A DNA stretch of 60,584 nucleotides from Clostridia bacterium. Lineage in GTDB: Bacteria; Bacillota; Clostridia; Christensenellales; CAG-138. The notes beneath the pieces were generated by a model that was given only the letters and a program-made list of their open reading frames with translations, searched no databases and was not told the DNA's origin. Below, in pieces: positions 8,642 to 15,941 of the stretch. The stretch spans positions 1-60,584 of the forward strand of contig JAFYJD010000026.1 of the NCBI GenBank assembly GCA_017538255.1. The letters are read 5' to 3'. A program made the position numbers and the translations under genes. Within the stretch, counting starts at the first letter, position 1; every line of letters starts with the position of its first letter.

Positions 8642-9998
8642 CGCAGAAACGGGAAAAAATGTTGTCGAGCAGTTCTTCGGAAAACTCGCGCCCCGTTATC
8701 TCCGACAGCGCGGACAGCGCCGAAGCGATGACGGTTGAGGCGAGGGAGCAATCCGTTTCGAGCGTCGCGGCGGCGAGTTCGTCCCTTGCGCGCTCGATAA
8801 GCGCGATATGTCTTGTGTTGGTTATGAGCGGGTTCACGTCGCTCGCGCCGAGCCTTTTTGCGACCGCCTGTTTGAGCACTTCAAGCCCCGCGCCCGTTTT
8901 GGCGCTGATGACGACGCATTCGCCGTTCGGGAAACGTGCTTTCAGCGCGTGCTTATATTCAAGGCAGGTCTCGGGCGCGAGATCGCATTTGTTTATAACA
9001 AAAACCGTGCTTTCCTCCCGGACATCCCCGATGAGCGCAAGTTCCTCGTCGCTCGGCTCGGGCTTTGTTCCGTCCAGAACGAACAAAACCGTCTGTGCGC
9101 TGCCAGCCTGGTCGAGTGCGCGGGCGATGCCGATCCGCTCTACGGGGCTTTCGGCGCTTTGGCGTATGCCAGCCGTATCCACAAGGCGCACGCTCAAGCC
9201 GAGTATGTTCAGTTTTTCTTCGAGCGTGTCGCGCGTCGTGCCGGCGATATCCGTTACGATCGCCCTGTCCGCGCCGAGAAGCGCGTTCATCAGGCTCGAT
9301 TTGCCCGCGTTCGGAAGCCCGAGGATAACGGCCTTTGCCCCGTCGCGCAGCAGATGCGACGCGCGACCGTTTTTGATGAGTTCGTCGAACTGCGCGATAA
9401 CGCCGCTTAAAGTTTCGGGTACGGACGAAAGCGTTTCGTCCTCCATCTCGTCGGGATAATCCATCGCGGCGGAGAGTTCGCTCAAAAGGTCGATCAGCAC
9501 GCGCTCCGCGTCCGCGATGCGGCGGCTCAGCCCGCCTTGAAGTTGGTCGAGCGCGGTGGAAGCGCTTCGGTCGGTTTCGGCGTTTATGAGATCCATAACC
9601 GCGTCCGCCTGAACAAGGTCGAGTTTGCCGTTCAAAAACGCGCGCCTGGTGAACTCGCCGGGCTCCGCGGGGCGCAGCCCGAGGCGCGGGAGGTTGTCTA
9701 TAACCCTTTTGACAACGGCATAGGAACCGTGCAGGTCTATCTCAAACATATCCTCGCCCGTATAGGAGCGCGGCCCTTTAAAGAACACCGCCATACACTC
9801 GTCGACGGTATCGCCGTCAAAACAAAGGCTGCCACTTGAAAGTTTGCGCTCCTCGACGCCTCCCGTGAAGATGCGCTTTAAAACGGGCAAACAAAGCGCA
9901 CCGCTTGCCCGAATTACGGCAATCGCACCGCCCACCGGGGTGGACAGTGCGAAAACGGTGTCATTTACAGGATATTCGTTTGCGGGTCGATGCGTCAT
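8631..9998 (-). CDS. mnmE: tRNA modification GTPase MnmE
   Basis: A 455-residue protein, the normal family length. With MnmG it adds the carboxymethylaminomethyl group to wobble uridine 34 of several tRNAs. An N-terminal tetrahydrofolate-binding domain (about 1-120) and a helical domain flank a G domain: P-loop GLPNAGKSSLMN near residue 226, DTAG, NKCD. The C-terminal FSRFCVGK carries the conserved Cys of the CxGK signature. It overlaps jag by four bases. MnmG and RsmG, which often follow it in Firmicutes, are not downstream; glgB is. Confidence 0.97.
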   Translation of the reverse strand: MTHRPANEYPVNDTVFALSTPVGGAIAVIRASGALCLPVLKRIFTGGVEERKLSSGSLCFDGDTVDECMAVFFKGPRSYTGEDMFEIDLHGSYAVVKRVIDNLPRLGLRPAEPGEFTRRAFLNGKLDLVQADAVMDLINAETDRSASTALDQLQGGLSRRIADAERVLIDLLSELSAAMDYPDEMEDETLSSVPETLSGVIAQFDELIKNGRASHLLRDGAKAVILGLPNAGKSSLMNALLGADRAIVTDIAGTTRDTLEEKLNILGLSVRLVDTAGIRQSAESPVERIGIARALDQAGSAQTVLFVLDGTKPEPSDEELALIGDVREESTVFVINKCDLAPETCLEYKHALKARFPNGECVVISAKTGAGLEVLKQAVAKRLGASDVNPLITNTRHIALIERARDELAAATLETDCSLASTVIASALSALSEITGREFSEELLDNIFSRFCVGK

Positions 9999-10882
9999 AC
10001 GCGGCTGCGGGGCGTGCGGTTTCCCGTCCTGCGCTTGGGCGACACTACGACGCGGCGGTTGGGCTCATCGCCCTCGCTGTAAGTCGTTACATAGGGATTC
10101 TTCTGCAGCGCGGAGTGGATGACCCTGCGCTCGTAGGGGTTCATCGGCTCAAACGCCTTGGGAGAGCCTGACGATTTGACTTGCTGCGCCATGCGGCGAG
10201 CAAGCCGCTTTAGGGTCTCTTCGCGCTTTTCCCTATAATCTTCGGTGTTGATGGTCACGCGGGTATAACCGTCGGTTTTGCGGTTGCGGTTGATAACGAG
10301 CGAAGTGAGGTACTGAACGGCGTCCAGCGTTTCGCCGCGATGCCCGATGAGCACGCCCATCTCGCTGCAGTCGATGCGAAGACGAACGGCGTCCTCTTCA
10401 CATGCGGCAAGCACTTTGCCGTCTATCTTCATCTTTTCGATAAGACCCTTAACAAACTCCGCAGAGGGCTCGTTTTTGGCGGCTTCCTCGGTGTAGTTGA
10501 GCGGGTTTTCGACCGTTTCGGAAATCTGCTCAACGCCGCTTTGACGGCGGTCGTTATCGCGGCGGGGCTTTCTTTGGCGGTTTTCGCCGCCCTCGATAGC
10601 GTCCGCTTCGGGGCGCGCTTCGCGGCGGTCGTTCTTCCTTGCGCGGTTATCGTCGCGCCTTGCGGGGCGTTCGCGCTCCTTGGAAAAATCGGGAACGACC
10701 ACTTCGTTTGCGGGTTTTTCCGTCAGAACTACGACGGCGGGCTTTGCGCCGATGCCGAGAATGCCCTTTGCTTCGTGCTGAATGACCTCGATCGTCACTT
10801 CGTCGATAGACAAACCGAGTTCCTTAAGGCCGTTGAAAACGGCAAGGTCCTTGGATTTGCCCGTTGCCTGTATTGAACGCAT
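9995..10882 (-). CDS. jag: RNA-binding protein Jag/KhpB
   Basis: A 295-residue cytoplasmic RNA-binding protein linked to cell elongation and division through the KhpA/KhpB complex. It has an N-terminal Jag-N domain (residues 1-52, ending GILGIGAKP), a long charged Arg/Glu/Asp-rich linker (about 60-125), a KH domain with GHRGETLDAVQYL and a C-terminal R3H domain (RRVIHSALQ). It lies between yidC (54 bases upstream) and mnmE (4-base overlap), its standard place in Firmicutes. Confidence 0.95.
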   Translation of the reverse strand: MRSIQATGKSKDLAVFNGLKELGLSIDEVTIEVIQHEAKGILGIGAKPAVVVLTEKPANEVVVPDFSKERERPARRDDNRARKNDRREARPEADAIEGGENRQRKPRRDNDRRQSGVEQISETVENPLNYTEEAAKNEPSAEFVKGLIEKMKIDGKVLAACEEDAVRLRIDCSEMGVLIGHRGETLDAVQYLTSLVINRNRKTDGYTRVTINTEDYREKREETLKRLARRMAQQVKSSGSPKAFEPMNPYERRVIHSALQKNPYVTTYSEGDEPNRRVVVSPKRRTGNRTPRSRV

Positions 10883-10936
10883 ATTTTCTCCTTTGCCCGA
10901 TGAGCGGGCGCTGTGTACTTTCTTGTTTTGTGCCGC

Positions 10937-11944
10937 TTATTTTTGAACTATCTCGGCGGGCACGGTCTTTTTGTCGATGATGCGGTTGATGATGAAACTC
11001 GTTCCGATCTGAAGAACGCTGCTCAAGACCCAGTAGAGCGCAAACGCGGAGGTGCTGGTCAAGCAGAACCAAAGGCTCATTATCGGGAAGAGATAGATCA
11101 TAAAGTTCATACTCTGCGTTTGAGCCGCGGCGGAGGGGTTGGTCTTTTTGGTCTGCTGCTGGGATATCCACGCCGCAAGGAACTGGAAGCCCGCCGCAAG
11201 AATGGGAAGCACGAACCAGCCGTTGTTCCTGCCGGTATCGTATTTGCCCATTATCTCGTCGTATTTGTCTTTGGACTCCTTGGTGGAAAGGAGTTTCATA
11301 TCGGCGGATTGGAACTCGCCTTCCGCAAGCCCGTTCTCTTTAAATACGTTCCAGATCTGCTCGCCTGAAACTTCGTTGCCGCGAAGATCGGTGTAGCCCT
11401 TGTGGAACAGCACGAGATTGTGGATCTTGATTTTGCCGGAAAAAACATCCTTATCGGATGGCGTGATGACGGGCGAGAAGCCGCTGTCGGGCTGCCAGAT
11501 GTTCTTTATCCAGCCGAAGCGGAAACTGTCGAAGGTCTCCTGCGCCTGCTCTTCATTTACAATGGTTTCGTAGGTAAGTTTGAGGGTCTGCTCATAACCC
11601 CAGAACCTGAACGCAGCAAGGAAGCAGAAGAACAGCGGCAGCGTCAGAAGCATCGGAAGACAGCCCGAAAGACAGCCGATGCCGTTTGCCTTCATCAACT
11701 TGGACTGCTCCTCGTTCAGTTTTTTGGGGTCGTTGGCGTACTTTTCTTTCAGTTGGTCGATTTGGGGCTGAAGTTCCGCCTGCTTACGCTGGGTCTTTCG
11801 CGTTTGGATATCGGGATAGATCTGTATCAGCCTCAGAACGAGGGTAACAAGAAGAATGGTAAGAAAATAACTGTTGCCGAGAACGCCGTACAGCCATCTT
11901 ACTGCGTAGAAAAAACCCTCTGTAAGAAAAAAGTCGTGGATCAT
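10937..11944 (-). CDS. yidC: Membrane protein insertase YidC/SpoIIIJ
   Basis: A 335-residue insertase for small or Sec-dependent membrane proteins. TM1 at about residues 24-43 carries the conserved positive residue in the groove (LVLRLIQ), followed by the cytoplasmic hairpin rich in Lys, Gln and Glu (about 45-85) and several further helices including GCLSGCLPMLLTLPLFFCFL. There is an unusually long extracytoplasmic segment of about 85 residues (about 120-205) between the second and third helices. The N-terminus lacks a typical lipobox, unlike SpoIIIJ of Bacillus. In sporulating species this insertase also supports forespore development. Confidence 0.94.
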   Translation of the reverse strand: MIHDFFLTEGFFYAVRWLYGVLGNSYFLTILLVTLVLRLIQIYPDIQTRKTQRKQAELQPQIDQLKEKYANDPKKLNEEQSKLMKANGIGCLSGCLPMLLTLPLFFCFLAAFRFWGYEQTLKLTYETIVNEEQAQETFDSFRFGWIKNIWQPDSGFSPVITPSDKDVFSGKIKIHNLVLFHKGYTDLRGNEVSGEQIWNVFKENGLAEGEFQSADMKLLSTKESKDKYDEIMGKYDTGRNNGWFVLPILAAGFQFLAAWISQQQTKKTNPSAAAQTQSMNFMIYLFPIMSLWFCLTSTSAFALYWVLSSVLQIGTSFIINRIIDKKTVPAEIVQK

Positions 11945-12000
11945 TTATGGCCTTTCCGATCGGGCAAAGTGCTGCCCTCATCATCGCGGGAATAAAAAAA

Positions 12001-12252
12001 TCATTCGCCGCTCGGTGTTTTTTGTTTTTTCTCGGGTACGGGGTCGTAGCCGCCCTTTGAGAACGGATTGCATCGCAGTATGCGCCAAAAACTCAAAAGC
12101 GAGCCCTTTATCGCGCCGTGAACGCGGATCGCTTCGATCGCATAGTTGGAACAGGTAGGCGAATACTTGCATTTACCGGGATGCCTCGGCGAGACATACA
12201 CCTGATAGATGCGGATAAGATAGATGAAAAAACGACCTAAAAGGTTTTTCAT
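12001..12252 (-). CDS. yidD: Membrane protein insertion efficiency factor YidD
   Basis: An 83-residue protein that assists YidC. The family signature is complete: [19 protein letters not shown], then SNYAIEAI and [17 protein letters not shown], including the three conserved Cys. The start ATG overlaps the rnpA stop (ATGA), which supports this start over the longer frame reading upstream. yidC follows after 56 bases. Confidence 0.95.
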   Translation of the reverse strand: MKNLLGRFFIYLIRIYQVYVSPRHPGKCKYSPTCSNYAIEAIRVHGAIKGSLLSFWRILRCNPFSKGGYDPVPEKKQKTPSGE

Positions 12253-12626
12253 TGCGTATCGCGTTCGCCCTGCGCGTCCTGCGGGGCGCTCTCGCAAAGA
12301 AGTTCAGCCTTTTTGAGCAGATAGCGCATCGACTGTGAGATGTTGATAAAACTTTCTTCAACGATGGGCTGCCTTGCGATAAAGATCAACTTTGCGCCGT
12401 CTTTTATCTGCGGGATGAGGGGCGTTATCGCCTCGCGCATCCGCCTCTTGACGCGGTTGCGCACCACTGCGTTGCCGAGTTTTTTGCCGACGGAGAAGCC
12501 TATTTTGACCTCGCCCTTATTACGCAGGGCGGATATGAGCACCATACATTTTGCGCCGTGGGAACGGCCAACGCGGTAGGTGCGCCTGAACTCCTTGTTG
12601 CGTTTTAGGGAATAGCAGCGCTTCAT
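12249..12626 (-). CDS. rnpA: Ribonuclease P protein component
   Basis: A 125-residue basic protein that binds RNase P RNA and the 5' leader of precursor tRNAs. The RNR signature is present as [14 protein letters not shown] (about residues 50-63), with [17 protein letters not shown] at the N-terminus. It lies between rpmH and yidD, its universal Firmicutes position, and overlaps yidD by four bases. Confidence 0.97.
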   Translation of the reverse strand: MKRCYSLKRNKEFRRTYRVGRSHGAKCMVLISALRNKGEVKIGFSVGKKLGNAVVRNRVKRRMREAITPLIPQIKDGAKLIFIARQPIVEESFINISQSMRYLLKKAELLCESAPQDAQGERDTQ

Positions 12627-12742
12627 ATTGAAACGGTACCTCTTTGAGTCGGCTTTTTTATACGGTAGAAAGCGCCCCCGTCGTTATCGGCGGGACGCGT
12701 GATCAAGGGCGGCGCCGTGCGCCGCGGTACCCCTATCGGAAA

Positions 12743-12877
12743 TTAAGCGGACAGTTTCTTCCTGCCTTTAAGACGCCTGCGTGCCAGTACGTTGCGGCCG
12801 TTGGCGGTGCTCATGCGCTTGCGGAAGCCGTGCACCTTTTTCCTCTGCCTAACTTTGGGCTGGAAAGTCATCTTCAT
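12743..12877 (-). CDS. rpmH: 50S ribosomal protein L34
   Basis: A 44-residue, strongly basic ribosomal protein read directly from the minus strand. It begins [18 protein letters not shown] and ends [12 protein letters not shown], the standard L34 pattern. AAGAGG lies 9 bases before the ATG. It opens the rpmH-rnpA-yidD-yidC-jag-mnmE unit, with a consensus promoter about 80 bases upstream. In most Firmicutes dnaA and oriC lie just upstream of this gene; here an AlkD-like gene and no DnaA boxes are found. Confidence 0.97.
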   Translation of the reverse strand: MKMTFQPKVRQRKKVHGFRKRMSTANGRNVLARRRLKGRKKLSA

Positions 12878-12954
12878 AGTAGAATACCTCTTTCTTGAAT
12901 ATTCGGGGGGAATCGGCTTTACGGGCGCAAACCCCCATAGTGTCGCATTTTCGT

Positions 12955-12984
12955 ATTATACCCGAACGGCATACGCTCTGTCAA
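12955..12984 (-). promoter_or_regulatory. Sigma-A promoter of rpmH
   Basis: On the minus strand TTGACA, 18-base spacer, TATAAT. The rest of the spacer between rpmH and the next gene holds only this promoter and the terminator at 13045-13074; I see no DnaA boxes in it. Confidence 0.8.
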
Positions 12985-13044
12985 GTGGAAATTTGCCCCG
13001 ATTTTCACCGTTTTTGGGCTGTTTTTGAAATTATATTCTTGTTT

Positions 13045-13074
13045 GAACACAAAAGGGAGGGTTTTCGCCCTCCC
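13045..13074 (-). terminator. Terminator of the dCMP deaminase-thyX-alkD operon
   Basis: On the minus strand a perfect GGGAGGG/CCCTCCC stem (13055-13061 with 13068-13074) is followed by TTTTGTGTT. It ends the operon that reads leftward from 15597. Confidence 0.75.
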
Positions 13075-13126
13075 AAGACAGATGTTTCTTTAGCGGGCGT
13101 ACCGGCGCCCCTTCCCCGATCTCGGC

Positions 13127-13849
13127 TCATTCGCGCTCGACCCTTAGCCGGAGCGTGCGCAAAAACGCCTTGCGCTCCTCCGCTATCCTGCGGCTTTCGA
13201 CGGCCTTTTGGATAGTTTTGTTGTGCGTCCACGCGTCGAGGCGGCGCTCCGTCAAAACGGGAATTGTTTCGTCATAGCGAATTGCGAGCGCCGTAGCGAA
13301 ATACCACGCGCGCATCATATTTACATAGTAGTCGCCGCCCTTTACGCGGCAGACGCGCTCGTGGAACTCGATATCGAATCCGTCCTTGAGCCCGTAGGTC
13401 ATCAGCATCAGTATGCCGAAGCGCACCGTATAGGGCGCGCCGCTGTCGATGCAGGAAAAGATATAGGGCTTCGCCCCGGAGAAATGTTTCTCGATCGCGG
13501 CGGGGCGAAGCGAGTCGCAGGTCGACCAACTGTCCGTAAACGGAAGAAACGCGTCAAGCAGTTTTATCGATTCCGGCAGGCATTTTTCACGGTTGATGAT
13601 GAACGCGTGCAGCGCGTTTTCGTCAAGATACGAGTGCGGCAGATCAGCCAAAAACCCGCCTATGCGCGCATCCCCCGCGTATTCGCGCGCAAGGGCGCGC
13701 AGCGCCGGGAGCCTGACGCCGAGCAGGGGGTACGCGGTGTCGGGCACGAGTTTGCGGGTAAAATCGGCATACTCCTTTTCGGCAAGAGCTGTGAGCCTTT
13801 TTTGCAGTTCGAGCGTTATCTCGGGCGGGGTTTTGCTTTTTTTATCCAT
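13127..13849 (-). CDS. DNA alkylation repair enzyme (AlkD-like HEAT repeat)
   Basis: A 240-residue all-helical protein of the AlkC/AlkD family, DNA glycosylases that release N3- and N7-alkylated purines without flipping the base. Expected conserved positions are visible: SWSTCD (about residue 109, the Trp and Asp of the active site), VRFGILMLM with the Arg, and MMRAWYFATAL with the second Trp. The length matches AlkD. It is the last gene of the unit dCMP deaminase-thyX-CPBP protease, 14 bases after the protease gene, joining DNA repair with thymidylate supply. Characterised members vary in activity, so substrate range is not certain. Confidence 0.87.
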   Translation of the reverse strand: MDKKSKTPPEITLELQKRLTALAEKEYADFTRKLVPDTAYPLLGVRLPALRALAREYAGDARIGGFLADLPHSYLDENALHAFIINREKCLPESIKLLDAFLPFTDSWSTCDSLRPAAIEKHFSGAKPYIFSCIDSGAPYTVRFGILMLMTYGLKDGFDIEFHERVCRVKGGDYYVNMMRAWYFATALAIRYDETIPVLTERRLDAWTHNKTIQKAVESRRIAEERKAFLRTLRLRVERE

Positions 13850-13863
13850 ATTATCCTGTCATC

Positions 13864-14520
13864 CTATCCCCGATCTGCGGTTTTTTTGAGGCGCTTATGA
13901 GCGAAAGCGGCGGTGTTGTAGGCGCAATGCGCGATGATCGGCGCAAAAAGCGTGCCCGTTTTCAGATAAACAAGCCCGAGCACGACGCCCGCGAGCAGTG
14001 CCGTCGGGGTCTGAACAAGGCTGAAATGCGAGAGCGCGAAAAGAAGCGTCGACGCGGCGAGCGCGAACACCTCCCCATAGCGCCCGACGAGCCCGCCGAG
14101 CACCGTGCCGCGAAAGAGCAGTTCTTCAAATATCGGCGAAACGGCGCAGACGAGTATGAACGAAAAGATGGAGCAAAGATCGGGTTCCGCGAGTTTTTTT
14201 TCGTAGTTTTGAGAACTTTTTTTGAAGACGCGCTTTGAAACGGGCTCGAGGAGAAGAGTGTTCGCAAGGTACATCAAAGCGGCCGCTGCAAGCGAAACGG
14301 CCGCTTTTTTAATACCGCATACGCGGAAATCGCCAATATTGAAGTTAAGCGCGTGCAGCGCAAGGAAGAAACCCGCGCCGAGCGCCGAAGTAAAAACAAG
14401 ATTGAGCGCGGGCGCGACTTTTTTGAAACGTGGCTTGAAATAAAAGGAATACATTGCGCCCGCTCCCGCGATCAGCGCGAGATACGCAAGCACCGTAAAA
14501 ACCGCCTTTGCCGCCGTCAA
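13864..14520 (-). CDS. CPBP-family intramembrane metalloprotease
   Basis: About 218 residues with several membrane helices. The CPBP (CAAX prenyl protease-like) motifs are EELLFRG (tandem Glu plus Arg), ALSHFSL and IAHCAYN, which form the intramembrane metal site. The substrate is unknown; relatives process bacteriocins or prenylated-type proteins or regulate signalling. The start is uncertain: the frame is open to 14655 but that would overlap thyX by 112 bases, and no ATG fits. A TTG at 14520, just after the thyX stop with a G-rich sequence upstream, is the best candidate. Confidence 0.82.
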   Translation of the reverse strand: MTAAKAVFTVLAYLALIAGAGAMYSFYFKPRFKKVAPALNLVFTSALGAGFFLALHALNFNIGDFRVCGIKKAAVSLAAAALMYLANTLLLEPVSKRVFKKSSQNYEKKLAEPDLCSIFSFILVCAVSPIFEELLFRGTVLGGLVGRYGEVFALAASTLLFALSHFSLVQTPTALLAGVVLGLVYLKTGTLFAPIIAHCAYNTAAFAHKRLKKTADRG

Positions 14521-14543
14521 TTCCAAAGCCCGAGCCCCCGCGA

Positions 14544-15149
14544 TCAGAACAGTTCGGGAAGCATTGCGCGGAATGCCTCTTGAAGCGGAACGGCGATCTC
14601 GCGCATTGCGGGATGGGCGGCGGGCGCGCAGCGCAGACGGAAGAAATGCCGCCACTCCCTAAGATTCATAGTGCAGATGAACTCGGTCTTGAGGCTGTTG
14701 GGAAGCACGCTCCTTGCGTCCTCAGGCTTCGCACCCTCCGTCAGCATCTCAAAATACGAGGCTTCGGCATTCTTCATAGCCGTTTTCCAACCCGCGTAAA
14801 GAGCGGAATTGTCCGCAAAATACGGGCGGATGAACGAGATCTCGCCGCCGAACCTATCGCCCGCGTAGTTGCAGTAGCGGGTGCTTTCCTGCGAATAACT
14901 TGCGATGCGGTGGCGCACCCATTCGTGCGAAACGCCGCGGTCGCACACGATGCGAACGCTGACGGAGAAATGCTCTATCGGGCTTTCGTGTCCGCGCTCT
15001 ATCAAAAAGCCGACAAAGCGCGACGCGGACTCCTCGGTTATCCTGTCCTCGCTCTTGTAGCATACCCTGCCGCAGAGTTCGAGATGTTTTAGGATCTGCA
15101 TCCTGTCGGGGGCGTTGAGTATTTCAAAAGACGGCTCGATTATTCTCAT
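14544..15149 (-). CDS. thyX: Flavin-dependent thymidylate synthase ThyX
   Basis: A 201-residue enzyme that methylates dUMP to dTMP using FAD, NADPH and methylene-tetrahydrofolate. The ThyX signature is clear at about residues 80-93 (RHRIASYSQESTRY). The start ATG at 15149 follows AGGAGGT; the frame extends 13 codons upstream without a ribosome site. It begins 10 bases after the dCMP deaminase gene, whose product makes dUMP, its substrate. I see no thyA in the window. Confidence 0.96.
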   Translation of the reverse strand: MRIIEPSFEILNAPDRMQILKHLELCGRVCYKSEDRITEESASRFVGFLIERGHESPIEHFSVSVRIVCDRGVSHEWVRHRIASYSQESTRYCNYAGDRFGGEISFIRPYFADNSALYAGWKTAMKNAEASYFEMLTEGAKPEDARSVLPNSLKTEFICTMNLREWRHFFRLRCAPAAHPAMREIAVPLQEAFRAMLPELF

Positions 15150-15159
15150 TGCGCACCTC

Positions 15160-15597
15160 CTATGCTTTGACCCGCTTGATGCTGCCATCCGCGGTCTTGC
15201 AGACGATCTCAGAAATGCCGGCGTTCTTTATCATACGCGAACAGATCATACAGGGGGCGGGCTCGGCGAGTTCGCCGTTTTGGTCAAAGCCCGCGAGATA
15301 GAGCGTTCCGCCGAGCATCTCGCCGCGGGCGGCGGAGATTATCGCGTTCTGCTCGGCGTGTACCGCGACGCATTTTTCGTACTGCTCGCCGTGCGGGATG
15401 CCGTTGGCTTCGCGCCAGCACGCGCCGGTGTCGCAGCAGTTAGCTTCGCCCCTCGCCGCGCCGTTGTAGCCCGTGGAGATTATCTCGTCGTTTTTGATGA
15501 TGACCGCGCCGTACTGCCGACGGAGGCAGGTGGAGCGCTTTGCGACGCTTGCGGCGATGGAAAGGTAGTATTCGTCCTTGCTGATGCGGTTGTCCAT
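15160..15597 (-). CDS. Deoxycytidylate deaminase
   Basis: A 145-residue zinc deaminase that converts dCMP to dUMP. The zinc site is HAEQNAI (His and catalytic Glu at about residues 72-74) and PCMICSRMI (two Cys, near 101-104), which is the ComEB-type dCMP deaminase pattern. It is the first gene of the operon with thyX, so the two enzymes form a complete short route from dCMP to dTMP. A promoter lies about 60 bases upstream. Allosteric control by dCTP and dTTP is known for the family but cannot be read from this sequence. Confidence 0.93.
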   Translation of the reverse strand: MDNRISKDEYYLSIAASVAKRSTCLRRQYGAVIIKNDEIISTGYNGAARGEANCCDTGACWREANGIPHGEQYEKCVAVHAEQNAIISAARGEMLGGTLYLAGFDQNGELAEPAPCMICSRMIKNAGISEIVCKTADGSIKRVKA

Positions 15598-15654
15598 GGT
15601 ATTCTCCTAAATTGCCCTGTTTTGCCCGTGATGAACGGCTTGGCGGTTGATATG

Positions 15655-15683
15655 ATTTTAACATAGTTTCGCTTGCGATACAA
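15655..15683 (-). promoter_or_regulatory. Promoter of the dCMP deaminase-thyX operon
   Basis: On the minus strand TTGTAT, 17 bases, TAAAAT. It lies in a 344-base gene-free stretch (15598-15941) that otherwise holds the terminator at 15874-15911 and a GC-rich imperfect hairpin near 15770-15800 that I cannot assign. Confidence 0.6.
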
Positions 15684-15873
15684 TACGGGCGCGGTGATTT
15701 GAACAAAAAAACCCAAGCGCATCCAAAAGGACGCGATTCATAAGAAAGTGTAGAAAAAGATTTATACGATCGGTGCGGCGAAGGTCGCGCCGATTGAGCT
15801 TTGCGTGAAGGCTGCGCCGGCTTTTTAAGCGGCATTATTTCAGGGTCTGAGATTATAATATCGCCATTCGCGG

Positions 15874-15911
15874 AAAAAACGGGCGGCGTGGCGCATTCGG
15901 CCTCGCCGCCC
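15874..15911 (-). terminator. Terminator of the large surface-protein gene
   Basis: On the minus strand GGGCGGCG pairs with CGCCGCCC (15904-15911 with 15881-15888), followed by GTTTTTT. It lies about 30 bases after the stop of the gene at 15942. Confidence 0.8.
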
Positions 15912-15941
15912 GTGCGGGTGTAATTTAGGTTTCGCTATCGT

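Noticed and set aside
12878..13126. Origin of replication next to rpmH
   Set aside because: No DnaA-box-like 9-mers or dnaA were found in this spacer; it holds only the rpmH promoter and a terminator.
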